Shown here: piece by piece, positions 22,279-33,928 of the stretch | Position numbering within the stretch: the stretch's first letter is position 1 | How the letters are laid out: every line of letters begins with the position of its first letter | Assembly (NCBI RefSeq): GCF_000143415.4 | Contig: NW_003314261.1 | Coordinates: 6,145,525-6,209,524, forward strand | Reading direction: 5' to 3' | DNA length: 64,000 nt | Source: Selaginella moellendorffii | Taxonomy: Eukaryota; Streptophyta; Lycopodiopsida; Selaginellales; Selaginellaceae | The notes under the pieces: model-generated | What the model saw: the letters and a program-made list of their open reading frames with translations, nothing else | Told to the model about the DNA's origin: nothing | Databases searched by the model: none | Position numbers and translations under genes: made by a program

Positions 22279-22823
22279 ATGAAGCGCAAGGCTTCCTTCA
22301 GTGACGCGGCGCAGGCGTCTTCGTCGTGCGGCGGCGAGGAGGCGATCGATGCGGCGGAATGCGTGTTGCCAGCGCTGCTCCCATTCAAGCGATCGCAGCT
22401 CCTGGAGCGCTACCCCAAGGGCAACACGCGAGGTAGGCACTGGAAGCACCTCAAGCAGATAATCCAGGCCGAGAATTTCCATCTGCTTCCGGCTGATGAG
22501 CCCAACTGTGAGTTCCCTGATTCCATGCCAGTGATCCTGTTTCTTTCTTTCGCTTGCAGATGTGAACGTCGAATCGCCTCCTTCCATGTACCCGTCCAAG
22601 AAATACTGCGACATCTCTGGATTTGAGGTAAGGTGCTGTCTCGCCATTTCTCCACTGAGTGATCTCCCCTCTTTCTTTTTCTCCTTCAAAGGCACCTTAC
22701 ACGGATCCACGAACAAAGCTCAGATATGCAAATGCCGATGTCTTCAAGCGCATCAGATGTCTTCCCGACGATTACGTTCAAGGCTACTTGGGTCTCAGGA
22801 ATGCCACTGTAGTTCTCAAGTAA
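22279..22823 (+). CDS. INO80 complex subunit C / IES6-like (YL1 C-terminal domain)
   Basis: Small nuclear protein; in yeast Ies6 and human INO80C it joins the actin-related module of the INO80 chromatin remodeller. Three exons: 22279-22507, 22560-22627, 22692-22823; 142 residues. It has the family pattern: [12 protein letters not shown], then [17 protein letters not shown], then the YL1_C signature [18 protein letters not shown] and [15 protein letters not shown]. This is the only intact copy in the window; two decayed copies lie at 27.3 and 36.4 kb. Introns are 52 and 64 bp with consistent phases. Confidence 0.9.
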
Positions 22824-23113
22824 GCTCTCCTCGACTTATAGCACAAGCCTGGATATAGCACAGTTCGACGCTTGATAAGGTCCCGATACCGCTCAAAGTT
22901 ATAGTATAAGCAACGAGAAAGGAAGGCTAGAACGAGCAGGAGTCTGGTTATCGAGAACTATCGGTTAGTATAGAATGGAAGAAACTCAAGGATAGAGTGT
23001 AGGACCGGAGTTAGCAACGAGGAAGAGCCACTATCAAGCCAGCCCCATGAAGCCCGAGTTTCACGCACTTGGCAGAGTTCTTGAGGGCATGAGCAAGAAG
23101 AAAAATTCCAACG

Positions 23114-24095
23114 ATGGTGGCTGCTACAATCTGGCGCTTGCTGGGTGGTGGAGGATACAGGGGCCGTGGCTATGCTAAAAATGTGAGAAGCTTTTGCTTT
23201 CACTCGTCGCCGTCGTTTCCTAGTTATGTTCTACGGTCCGCGAAAAAGGTCCTTTTGCGTGTAAGGCCGAGAGGATGTTATCAAGTTCCTTCAGGGCCTG
23301 ACGACGAACGATATGAACAAAATTGAGCAGGATTCTCCGGCGAGGCTGGAGAAGCTGGACAGATCGGGAACAGGCCCCGGGAGCGAGAAGTCGCCTTCAA
23401 AGCTCGCAGTCTGGCAATGGTTTGGAAGTGCTCTGGAGTGTGAAGGTGACAACGAGGGCTCTGTAGGGTGTGGGGCTGGACGTGATACTGCTGGGAATTC
23501 TTCTGCTCGTAGCAATGTCCAGGCTGGCGTTGGCATAAAGATCCCAGGACAGGATGTCTCGGCTTTCGAGGTGTCTTTTCGGACGTAAGTTTCATAGTGA
23601 CGCTGATCTATAACAACAGTCACACGTTGTTTTTTTCTTTTCCAGCTCCACTGATTGAAGAGGTTGCCGAGGAGCAGTATTATCTTTTGTCGAGCTTGGA
23701 ACAAGGAATTCCAGAAGGACCGGCTGTGGAGGTTTTCTCTACTGTGTTGAGTTTTTCTTAATCTAGTGATTGACAGGGGAGGCGATTCCTCTCGAATACA
23801 ATCCGGAAGATCTGAACGCGATCGACTTCGACAATGGAGCGATAATTTTCTTGACAGGTGGCAAAGGTACGCTGAGCCGTGGACATTTTCTTACTTGTGC
23901 TCATTGCAGAAATCAGTGAGGCAGTGAGTCCTGGTGCTGAAATCGTCGACGCAGAATCGTCCACGAAGATGGATACTGTGACCATTGCACAGGGATTTGC
24001 TCTTGTCAGACTGAAAGCGGTGTCCAAACCACTAAGCATAGGTGGCGGCATGCAACGAAGGTCCTACCACACAAGTGGTTTTTGTCCGCGTTGAT
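23114..24095 (+). pseudogene. IBA57 pseudogene, unit A
   Basis: Begins like the intact IBA57 gene at 37 kb ([20 protein letters not shown]) but loses about 130 bp after the first 55 codons, then runs off frame. Later parts match exons 2-5 of the intact gene. The region encoding the family hallmark [17 protein letters not shown] is deleted: IDFDNGAIIFLTGGK remains. The same deletion occurs in unit B, so one copy came from the other. Confidence 0.85.
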
Positions 24096-24134
24096 TTTCT
24101 AGTGAGCACGGCGGGGGGTGAATAGCGGCTAAAA

Positions 24135-25541
24135 ATGGACGGGAAGCCTTTCGTTCTGGTCGTGGCCATCGTTTTGCTATGGTCTTCATCTCCAGCAGAA
24201 TCGAAGGACTGCTCCAGAATTCAAAGGAGGACTTACAAATCTCCAGCTTTTTCTCTGGAGCCGGGAGATGTCCAAGACCGATACTACGAGCTCGAGTTTC
24301 CCAAAGGTCATATCGGCATCAAGAACTTCCAGGGAGAGGTTGTAGACGAGCTTGGGAATTCCGTGCCTCTGAGCGAAGTCTATCTGCATCACTGGGCGGT
24401 ATATGGCCACTACATGAAGAGTTCCGAGAGAAAAGAGCTGGTAAGAGGCGGCTTCCATCATGGACGGGATTATCTAGGCTCGTCATCAGCTAAGACCGCT
24501 GGAAACGCTGGAATTTGTCAGGAGGACATCCTGTCGCAGTTCTGGGGTCTTGGTTCCGAGACGAGGCAGACGAGCTATTATATTCCAGGCTCCTATGCTA
24601 TCGGCGTTGGCAATCCTCCGGAAGGCTACGAGGAGCTCTGGGTGCTCAACGTCCATGCCATCGACACCAGAGGAACGTATGATCCCCAAGGATGCCTCGA
24701 GTGCCGCTGCAGCTTATACAACGTAACGACAAAAATCTCGGGACAGCCTTTGAAGGAAGGCTACAAAGGCGGTTTCAGCTGCTGCTACGACGGGACTAAA
24801 TGCGCAGTGAGGCCGGAATTTCAAGCATCAAAGAGGACTCTCTACATGCAGTACACCATTGAATGGGTGGAGTGGGACGAGTGTGTCCTGCCTGTTCGTG
24901 TTTACATATTCGACATCACAGACAGCAGGAAGCGTGATCCAGTCGACCGTGATGTTGGCTGCAACGTTCGTTTTTCCTGATTTTTCTTTTTGGCTTCTTA
25001 CTATCGTCCTGCAGATCGAGTATGACGTTCCTGCTTGTGACCCGTCCTCGAATCCCGATTGCATTCATCAGCTGGAGAATCACCTGGTGATTCCCAAAGG
25101 AGGCAGCTTTATCTACGGAGTAGCGCATCAGCACGGTGGAGCCATGGGCATAACCATGCACGGAGAGGTACAGTAGACAAAACTCTCGTCTTTCTAACGA
25201 TTTCACTGGCTTTTCCAGGATGGACGGCACTTGTGCTCCTCGATTCCTATATACGGGAATGGATCAGCTCCTGGCGACGAAGCTGGCTACGTTGTTGGGA
25301 TGTCTACGTGCTCTCCTGAGCCAGGGACTGTGACGATCGCGAGCGGCGAGAAGCTCCACTTGTCTTCGTCTTATAGCTCCGCCCAGGAGCACACGGGTGT
25401 CATGGGGTACTTCTACCTCGTCGTGGGCGACGATGACACCGTGTCTCTGGGAGAATTCAAGGTATGTGTGGTGTTTACCTCAAGTTCTTTCAAGTTCTTA
25501 GATTGAGCGATTCGAAACTCCAGGACATGGAGTTAATGTAA
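24135..25541 (+). CDS. SURNod19-domain protein A (C-terminal anchor lost)
   Basis: Four exons: 24135-24965, 25015-25167, 25219-25461, 25524-25541; 414 residues. N-terminal signal peptide (FVLVVAIVLLWSSSPAES), then the SURNod19 domain with CECRCSLYNVT, SCCYDGTKCAV, PACDPSSNPDC, a HQHGGAMG turn and an EHTGVMGYF segment. SURNod19 was named from a stress-induced nodule-type transcript; its biochemistry is unknown. Unlike copies B-D, the last exon reads DMELM and stops: a frame change deletes the transmembrane helix and the ...GYSALL tail, whose traces remain untranslated up to about 25610. The product would be secreted rather than membrane bound. Confidence 0.85.
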
Positions 25542-25842
25542 TGGCGGATCGTTGCTGTGGTGGGAGTTGGCGTCTGGATGAAGAAACGAGTGTCTCGTGG
25601 AGGATATAGTGCATTGCCATGATAAGATTATTTGTGGCTCATATCTGTCTATACATTTGGGGAAAAAAAGATGATCAAACTTCTGCACAGTTTGCGAGTA
25701 TGTGTTCGAATATGAATGAAAGATCAAAAATTTCATGAGAACTATAAACTTCGTGGTTGTGCAGGTCAACTTTTTTAGTGTTTTTTTAGAGTTTTTTTAG
25801 AAGGAAGAAGAACCCCTTGAAAGAGCGGAGAAGTTTTGAGAG

Positions 25843-26235
25843 AGGTGCAATAAAACTTCTCCACTGCAGTCCCCCGCGGAGTCCAGTTTCATCTGATATA
25901 TAACAACAGTTCTACATTTTTTCCGGTTTTTTTCTTTCAAGCGAGGTTGGAACAAGAACTGTGTTCGATTTTTCTTAATCTAGAGGCGATTCCGCTAATA
26001 CAATCTGGAAGGTCTCGATTGTCTTCGACAAGATCGATCTTCTGGGACGCGAGATCTCGGATATGTCCCCACAAACCGCATGTGGGCCAAGAACTGGTCT
26101 ATGGAAGCCGTGTGGTCTATTGCTCATAGGAAACACATTGAAGACAGCGACTCATGGTACGGAAATTGTCGCTGAATCGTTGGTGGAGACGAGGCACACG
26201 AGCTACTTTGTTCCAGGCTCCTATCCTCTACTTAC
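25843..26235 (+). pseudogene. Joined IBA57 and SURNod19 remnants
   Basis: From 25843 to about 26150 the sequence matches intron and exon 3-5 pieces of IBA57 (GEAIPLIQ-like, and PQTACGPRTGL in place of CYVGQEL). It then jumps directly to a SURNod19 piece (VETRHTSYFVPGSYPL). It is a scar of unequal recombination between array units. Confidence 0.75.
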
Positions 26236-26857
26236 TATTGCTTGTTTTTGTTTGTTTCTCAGCACCTTTGCATAGAATAGTGCTTTATGCAATACTTCAA
26301 ACCTCTAACACATCCAACACCTCATCAAACATCCCAAGAGGGATTGTAATAAAAAACTCATCCTCTTTGTCATTGGCCTCTTGATTAACAAATCCCATGC
26401 CCAAGATCAAGGAGCTAATTGTTCTGATAAGATAAAAGTAGTGGAGAGATCAGCATACAAGGAGTGTATGTCTCAACTCTAGGTACATATACATAAAAAC
26501 TATTGCCATGTCGGCATAACAACACCAATGAGATTTACAAGCTTGCTTACAAACTTGTGCTCCTAGATGATCGCAAGCCAAGAAGTGACTAAGGAGAAGA
26601 AAAAACAAAAAAAAAGAAGAAAGAGTATAAGGTCATAAGACTGTCCTCAAACAACAGAATTGGAAGAAAAATGGGGACCTTCAAGAATTGGGGAGCACTG
26701 AAATTCTTCTTTCAATCATTATTCAGTGCTATTGTTCCAATAGCTTGTGTCAATCTGTAGATCTGCACAACTGGAAGAAACCCTCTTCTAGAAGTTGCGA
26801 CATTGTGACCAGGATGCAAGCAAGAGGAAACCTTATGGCACAATGTCATTTTGGCAC
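26236..26857. other. AT-rich spacer of the array
   Basis: No gene. About 26525-26660 matches 35780-35880 downstream of SURNod19 C, so this spacer belongs to the duplicated unit. Confidence 0.5.
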
Positions 26858-27091
26858 CTACCAGCCAACACAAATTCCAACTTGATACAGACACCCTCCT
26901 TTGCAGCAATCCTTATTCTGCGTGCAAGGATCTCCTGTGTCTTGGCACTTCAGACTTGGATTGCTACCACCTTGAACTAGTTGAATAAAGTCCCCTCCAA
27001 AGACACGCGCAGACTCAATGCTAGCAACAAATGTGAACATGAGAACTGCCGCAACCACAAGAAGCTTGAAGACGCCCACGCCTGCAGCCAT
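26858..27091 (-). CDS. Small secreted cysteine-rich (knottin-like) peptide
   Basis: 77 residues from ATG 27091. Residues 1-26 form a signal peptide (VFKLLVVAAVLMFTFVAS then IESA). After a linker the C-terminal 30 residues carry six cysteines spaced C-x6-C-x5-CC-x3-C-x6-C, the inhibitor-knot pattern, ending CVGW. Knottin peptides act as protease or amylase inhibitors or defence peptides; which applies here is unknown. A longer reading with an upstream ATG is possible, but it would bury the signal peptide. A damaged copy lies at 36.0-36.2 kb in the matching place of the next array unit. Confidence 0.65.
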   Translation of the reverse strand: MAAGVGVFKLLVVAAVLMFTFVASIESARVFGGDFIQLVQGGSNPSLKCQDTGDPCTQNKDCCKGGCLYQVGICVGW

Positions 27092-27264
27092 GATAAGAAG
27101 ACTAACAGAGAGTGAATGAGAGGCTATGTGTGCAAGCAAGGATAGCGATGAATCCCGTTGTTAGAACATCGCCCTCAGTTGATTATAAAATTTCAGTACA
27201 GGTCAGCTGCAGTACAGAGAGAGAGATATGGGGTAGATAATGAGATCCGTTTGAATAGATGCTA

Positions 27265-27785
27265 TTAGGGTTCGTGAGATGATTCCTTCAGTGACGCAGC
27301 GCAGGCGTCTTCATCGTGCGGCGAGGAGGCGATCGATGCAGCGGAATGCGTGCTCCCGGCGCTTCTTCCATTCATGCGATCGCAGCTCCTGGAGCGCTAT
27401 CCCAAGGGCAACACGCGAGGTAGGCACTGAAAGCACCTCAAGCAGATCGTCTAGGCCGAGAATTTCCATCTCCTAGAGTTCCTGATTCCATACCAGTACC
27501 TCGTACATTGTTTAGCCTCGTACATTTGCAGATGTTAACATCGAATCGCCTCCTTCCATTTATCCTTCCAAGAAATACTGCGACGTCTCTGGATTTGAGG
27601 TAAGGTGCTGTCTCGCCATTTCTCCACCGTGGAATCTCCTCTCGTTATTTTCTCCTTGTAAAGGCACCTTACACGGATCCTCGAACAAAGCTCAGGTATG
27701 CAAATGCCGATGTCTTGAAGCGCATCAGGTGTCTTCCCGACGATTACGTTCAAGGCTACTTGGGTCTCTGTAGTTCTCAAGTAAA
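27265..27785 (+). pseudogene. INO80C pseudogene, unit B
   Basis: Matches 22266-22823 along all three exons, but an 11-bp deletion just after the ATG shifts the frame, a stop falls near the exon 1 end, and the last exon lacks GLRNATV. It cannot make the protein. Confidence 0.85.
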
Positions 27786-27829
27786 CTCTCCTCCTCGACT
27801 TATAGCACAGTTTATAGAATGCTACTCGC

Positions 27830-28400
27830 GGGGAGTAACAGCAAAGTAAGGGCCGGGAAACTGGAAGGCTGGCGTTGACATAAAGATCCCAGGACAGGAT
27901 GTCTCGGCTTTCGAGGTGTCTTTTCGGACGTAGGTTTCATAGTGACGCTGATCTATAACAACAGTCACACGTTGTTTTTTTCTTTTCCAGCTCCACTGAT
28001 TGAAGAGGTTGCCGAGGAGCAGTATTATCTTTTGTCGAGGTTGGAGCAAGGAATTCCAGAAGGACCGGCTGTGGAGGTTTTCTCTACTGTGTTGAGTTTT
28101 TCTTAATCTAGTGATTGACAGGGGAGGCGATTCCTCTCGAATACAATCCGGAAGATCTGAACGCGATCGACTTCGACAATGGAGCGATAATTTTCTTGAC
28201 AGGTGGCAAAGGTACGGTGAGTCGTGGACATTTTCTTACTTGTTTTCATTGCAGAAATCAGTGAGGCAGTGAGTCCTGGTGCTGAAATCGTCGACGCAGA
28301 ATCGTCCAAGAAGATGGATACTGTGACCAATGTGCTCTTGTCAGACTGAAAACGGTGTCCAAACCACTAAGCATAGGTGGCGGCATGCAACGAAGGTCCT
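27830..28400 (+). pseudogene. IBA57 pseudogene, unit B
   Basis: Only the later exons remain, joined to unrelated sequence at about 27860. It shares with unit A the deletion that removes the KGCYVGQE box. Confidence 0.85.
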
Positions 28401-28469
28401 ACCACACAAGTGGTTTTCGTCCGCGGTGATATTCTAGTGAGCACGGCGGGGGTGAATAGCGGCTAAAAA

Positions 28470-29979
28470 ATGGACGGGAAGCCTTTCGTTCTGGTCGTGG
28501 CCATCGTTTTGCTATGGTCTTCATCTCCAGCAGAATCGAAGGATTGCTCCAGAATTCAAAGGAAGACTTACAAATCTCCAGCTTTTTCTCTGGAGCCGGG
28601 AGAGGTCCAAGACCGATACTACAAGATCGAGTTTCCCAAAGGTCATATTGGCGTCAAGAACTTTCAGGGAGAGATTGTAGATGAGCTTGGGAATCCCATG
28701 CCTCTGACCGAACTCTATCTGCATCACTGGGTGGTATTTGGCCTCTACCTGAAGAGCTCCGAGAGAAAAGAGCTGGTCAGAGGCGGTTTCCATGATCGTC
28801 TAGGCTCGCCATCCGCTATAATCACTGGAAACGATGGAATTTGTCAGCACAACGTCCATTCACAGTTCTGGGGTCTTGGTGCCGAGACAAGGCACACGAG
28901 CTACTTTGTTCCAGGATCCTATGCTATCGGCATTGGCAACCCTCCGGAAGGCTACGAGGAGCTCTTTGTGCTCAACCTCCATGCCATCGACGGCAGAGGA
29001 ACATATGATCCCCAACTATGCCATGAGTGCCGCTGCAGCTTGTACAACGTAACAACAGAAATCTCGGGACAACCTTTGAAGGAAGGCTATAAAGGCGGTC
29101 TGCGTTGCTGCTACGAAGGGACCAAATGCGCAGTGAAGCCGGGATTTCAAGCACCAAAGAGGGTTCTCTACATGCAATATACTGTCGAATGGGTGGAGTG
29201 GGACGAGTGTGTCCTACCTGTTCGTGTTTATTTGTTCGACATCACAGACAGCAGGAAGCGAGATCCAGTCGACCCTCAAGTTGGCTGCCAAGTTCGTTTT
29301 TCCTCATTCTAAAAGTTTCTCTTATGTTTCTTACGATTGTCTTGCAGACCGAGTATGACGTTCCTGCTTGTGACCCGTCCTCAAATCCCGATTGTATTTA
29401 TCAGCTGGAGAATCACCTGGTGATTCCAAAAGGGGGTAGCATTATCTACGGAGTAGCACATCAGCACGCTGCAGGCATGGGCATGAGCATGCACGGAGAG
29501 GTAAGAAGAAGTAAAAAAAAACTCTCATGACTGTCGATTTGTGTGGCTTTTCCAGGATGGTCGGCACTTGTGCTCTTCGATTCCTCTATACGGGAATGGA
29601 TCAGCTCCTGGCAACGAAGATGGCTACGTTGTTGGAATGTCTACATGCATTCCCGAGCCAGGGACTCTAATGGTCGCGAGCGGTGAGAAGCTCCACTTCT
29701 CCTCATCGTATAGTTCTGCCCAGGAGCACACGGGGGTCATGGCGATCTTCTATCTCATGGTGAGCGACAATGACACTGTGTCTCTTGGAGAAGTCAAGGT
29801 ACGTTTTTTACTTGTTTGTTAGATTGAGCAATTGCTTTTTTCTCCTCCAGGATGTAAAAAATAGAGTTAATGTGATGGCGGTCACGCTTGGGATCGTTGC
29901 AATGGTGGCATTGGTGGTCAGATTTAGCATTTGGAACAAGAAACGAGAGTCCCATAAAGGATACAATGCATTGCTTTAG
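28470..29979 (+). CDS. SURNod19-domain membrane protein B
   Basis: Exons 28470-29291, 29348-29500, 29556-29798, 29851-29979; 448 residues. Complete: signal peptide, SURNod19 domain (GVKNFQGEIVDELGN, YLHHWVVFG, HTSYFVPGSYAIG, CHECRCSLYNVT), a C-terminal helix (VMAVTLGIVAMVALVV) and a basic tail ending KGYNALL. Type I membrane topology is expected, with the domain outside the cell or in the secretory lumen. The first intron starts GTTCGT, a weak donor shared by all four copies; reading through it adds a few residues and a stop. Differs from copy A by the intact anchor and by a three-residue-shorter GGFH-RLG loop. Confidence 0.9.
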
Positions 29980-29989
29980 GATTATTTGG

Positions 29990-32900
29990 GGATGGCCTGC
30001 TATGAAATATAATAAATATATATAAAGTTGGGAAAATAAAAAATGCATATTGGTGTTGTGACAATATATATATATGCTATGTAATACATTAATTATAGTA
30101 ATATAGCATATACTTGAGATTAAATTCCATTCTTGTTTATAATAAAGGAATCCCATTATTTTGATATTCCAAATAGTGGAAGTAAAGAGCATTGCAATTT
30201 GTATCCAAGAGTGCAAAGTTTTTTGGTTGAAGGGCAATGTTTTTGGTAGTGCTTTACTTAGTGTTTAGGATTGTTCATAATTACTTTTGTTTTTGTTCCT
30301 TTGTTCTTTTTTAGATTTAGATTTGTGTTAACTTTTTGCCAGATCTAAGATTATAGTTATCAAATTTATTATTACCTTTTCAATTTTCATAGATTCTTTT
30401 TTTCTGCCATACCATGCTATCATTACTTAAGGCTATTGGTGTTGCTTTGTTGGATTTGGCTTTTGGTGTTGTGGGATATGATCATATTACCATCTCTAAC
30501 TGATATGGAGTGTAATTGTGACATCAATTAAAACTATAATTTATACAATCTAGTTTTTGGAGAATGTAAAAAGATTGAGTTTATAAGAAATTGTGAAGTG
30601 GATTCTTTTTAATAAGGAATTTGATTACTTTAAAGATAACTTTAAAGATGAGTTAGAGATTTCATAGGGTCTTTTAATTTATCATTTGATCCTTTTTTTT
30701 TTCCTTATAATCTTCCCTAACCTTTTTCTTATTTCTTAGCTTAAGCCACTTTCTCATCTACAATTTTGTTTTTTTCTTACATATCAATATGATTTTCATT
30801 CTCAGTTTGATGTTAAGTTAAGTGTTTTTATCTTCCTCATACTAATTTATATGTTAACCATGTGTTTGAAGTTGAAAATCTTACTTTTATGTTATTAGTA
30901 GAATAGGTTCAAGGTAGTCTCACCTTCAGAAAATTTAGGTTTAACATGTCCAAATCATTACATCACTTTTCAATTGTCATAATTAGCTCATAAACATTGT
31001 CCATTTATGAGTTTCTTACTACTAAAATGCATAAATAAATTTATAAACTATGTCTAGTTTGTTAATCTACTAAGAAAGAAAACCTCTTTATCCTCACTAA
31101 CTTGAGGCTTAAAATGTTTTTCAAAACAAGTGATATGGTTGCATTCTTTACCTCTAATTTAATCTTGTCAACTAAAATAAAAAGAACGATTGACTAGGAA
31201 ATTACCTTTTCCAGGTTTTACTATGCTTTGAAAGTAGTGATACACAAGGAGGAAGAAATGTATTTCAATTGTATATAAATGGGTATATATATAGAAACTA
31301 GTACCACATGGGCATAACTATATACCATATCATCTTTAGTTGAAACACTTTTGCTCATGATCAAGTGGTTGATTCAAAGCTGAATCTAAATTTAAATCAT
31401 GCCTAGCACACACACTTTTGCTCACTATTATGGTTTCAATCTTACCACTAGTATATGGTTTTGATAGTGAACTGTTAGGCTCCCACTTTTATTGCTACTA
31501 AGCACTTGAATCTTCATAAGCATCTTTCCAAATTGCTAGAAATTCCTGTAAAGAACTAGTTCTTAAATCTTGACCCAATTCTTGATGTGGATTGTTAAAT
31601 CTCTTAAACTCACATTATGTAGTGTATATGGTTTTCACTTCATACCCTATAATAATTTACTGTAGAGCAAAATTTAACCCTTGGACATATGTGTGAAATG
31701 CAATAAAGTAAAATTTGAGTTTTAAAGCCTTGAGCCATTTAATGAATGGATAGAGCTAAATTCCCAATTATATAGCCAATGAATGAAAGAATATGAGCAT
31801 TGAATAACTCCTAAGCTAAATAATAAAGGAACAAAATTACATAAAATAGCATTAAAATAATTCTAGAGTATTCAATATCCAAATGCCAAGACTAACACGC
31901 AAAATAGAGCTAAACAACAGCTAATGTTATTGTAGCATAACGTGAGGATATATGTACTCTATGAACTATTAGTTTTGAGTTTGGGATTAAATCCAAGCTA
32001 GACATAAAACAATGACAAACACACTTAACAAAGAGTTATATAATGTTTCAAATTGGTCATCCATACCTAATTTACTCATTCGTACTATACATTTAAAAAC
32101 TTTTTATAAACCCCCGTTCAAATGAAAACATGTTTTGGGCTTTCACCCAAGTGTAAATTATATATTACTTTTGCCAATTTATCAATTTACCTCATCTATC
32201 CAACCATCTTTATCTTGACTTTTACTAAATTCCTTTACCAAGGTTCTTGTCTATTGTGTTAACTCGGACTTGGTCCTACTTAAGTTCAACTATTTACTAC
32301 ACAAATAATTGAGTGTTAACTAACTCTTCACAAGTTCCTAAATTTTTCCTATCCTCATTCTTGAGTAAAATTATATTTAAAGTTTGGCTATACTCCCTTT
32401 AAGCATAAGCAGCCAAACACATTAAACCTCCAAGTTTCTAACATCCTATGATACATAAAACTTGTTCATGGGACCTTTTAAATCTTAAGCCTTAAATATA
32501 TCACTTAGCCTAAGACACTAAAGAGAAACACTATGGCTTAATGGCCTAGTATGGGTATCTCAACTCCCTACTTTCATCCTGAAGGGAAGGCCCAAGCTTC
32601 TAAGATGGGGTGAGGACCAATGAGCCACATAGTATTCAAATGGGGCATCACTTTACTTGAGTTGAGAGTATTGTAGTTGATTTCCCTTCTGGGAATAAGA
32701 GTTGCTTTTGAGCACTTTCTTGAAGAGCTTCTTTAACACTTTTTAAGTTTATGCTCACTCCACCTAAGACTACCCACCTTTAATTCTAACTTTAATTTAA
32801 TTTGGAAGCACCACTAAAGAATTCTTTCAAGACTAAAGTTTTAACATCACTATCTTTGCTATACTTTTGAAACCCCCTACAACCCATTATCCTTACTATA

Positions 32901-33000
32901 ATTTTGGAACCCTCTACAATGCCCCCTTCAAAGTGCTTTTGCAAATTCTTCATACGCATAATCTAGAGTGGGCAACTAACCTAGAGAGACAATAAAACTT
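29990..33000. other. 3-kb AT-rich region without genes
   Basis: No open frame of note. A stretch at about 30990-31230 is a decayed match to 35580-35760 (an antisense exon-like piece), showing that the array unit reaches here. The rest is AT-rich with no recognised repeat; it may be old transposon sequence. Confidence 0.5.
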
Positions 33001-33004
33001 CTCC

Positions 33005-33890
33005 ATTACACTCAAGTTTCATTTGATCTATAACAATAGTTATACATTTTTTCTGGTTTCGAGCTTGATGATCAAGAGGAATAAAAAATTCCAGAAGGAC
33101 CAGCAGAAATTTGTAGAGGTTTTCTCTCTTTCTTGCTTGATGTGTTCAATTTTTCTTAATCTAGAGGCAATTCCTCTAATACAAGGTCTCAATTTATACA
33201 GTCATATAGAGTGTGTACAACTTAAGGGTTATTTATCCAGTTGCAAGTGAGATGGGTTTGGCTTGTATAGCTATCCCACAGTGTATATTGTTAACATGAG
33301 GGTTCAAGAAAAAATGTCAAACTGCTTAAACCTAACCTGCTATGGCCCCACCCTATTGCTATTTTTTTATCACGTGTGATTACATTGTGTGATGATTTCC
33401 ATATTTTTGTAGAAGAGAACTTTAGAAATCTCAATCTATCATAACCAGCTTTGGAGAGACTTTGAATACTTTAATGAAATTGCATAAATTAATAATGTAC
33501 ATCTTTAAACCCTTTATAATATATGTTTGGAATATATGCCTTAAAACCAAATAAAAGACCCAGTTTTTATCTCAACTTTCATAGATAGGAAGAGTTCTCC
33601 ACAAGAGGATCAGTCACTAGTGACGTAGGCACTTGGAAAATGCCGGGCGAACGTGCTCGATGCCATTATCCAATTGATCTTCTGGGACCCGAGATCTTGA
33701 ACTTGTCCCCGCAAACCGCATGTGGGCCAAGAGCTCGTAGCTAGCACACATCACCGTGTGCCCTATTGCTCATTGGAAGCACATTGGAAGATAGTGCCTG
33801 AATCGTCCAAGCACTGCACGGGGATGCGCTCTTGTAAGACTGAAAGCGGTGTCCAAACCGCATACAGGTGAAGGTCCTACAGCCCATCTG
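33005..33890 (+). pseudogene. IBA57 remnant, unit C
   Basis: Broken pieces match IBA57: the intron 2 region near 33020, the exon 3 end (IPEGPAE-like) at 33080, and exon 4 to 5 pieces from about 33650 including CGPRA-like sequence and LVRLKAVSKPH. An AT-rich insert of about 400 bp separates them. Confidence 0.7.
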
Positions 33891-33928
33891 GTGAGTTGAG
33901 CACGGCGGGGGTGAATAGCAGCTAAAAA

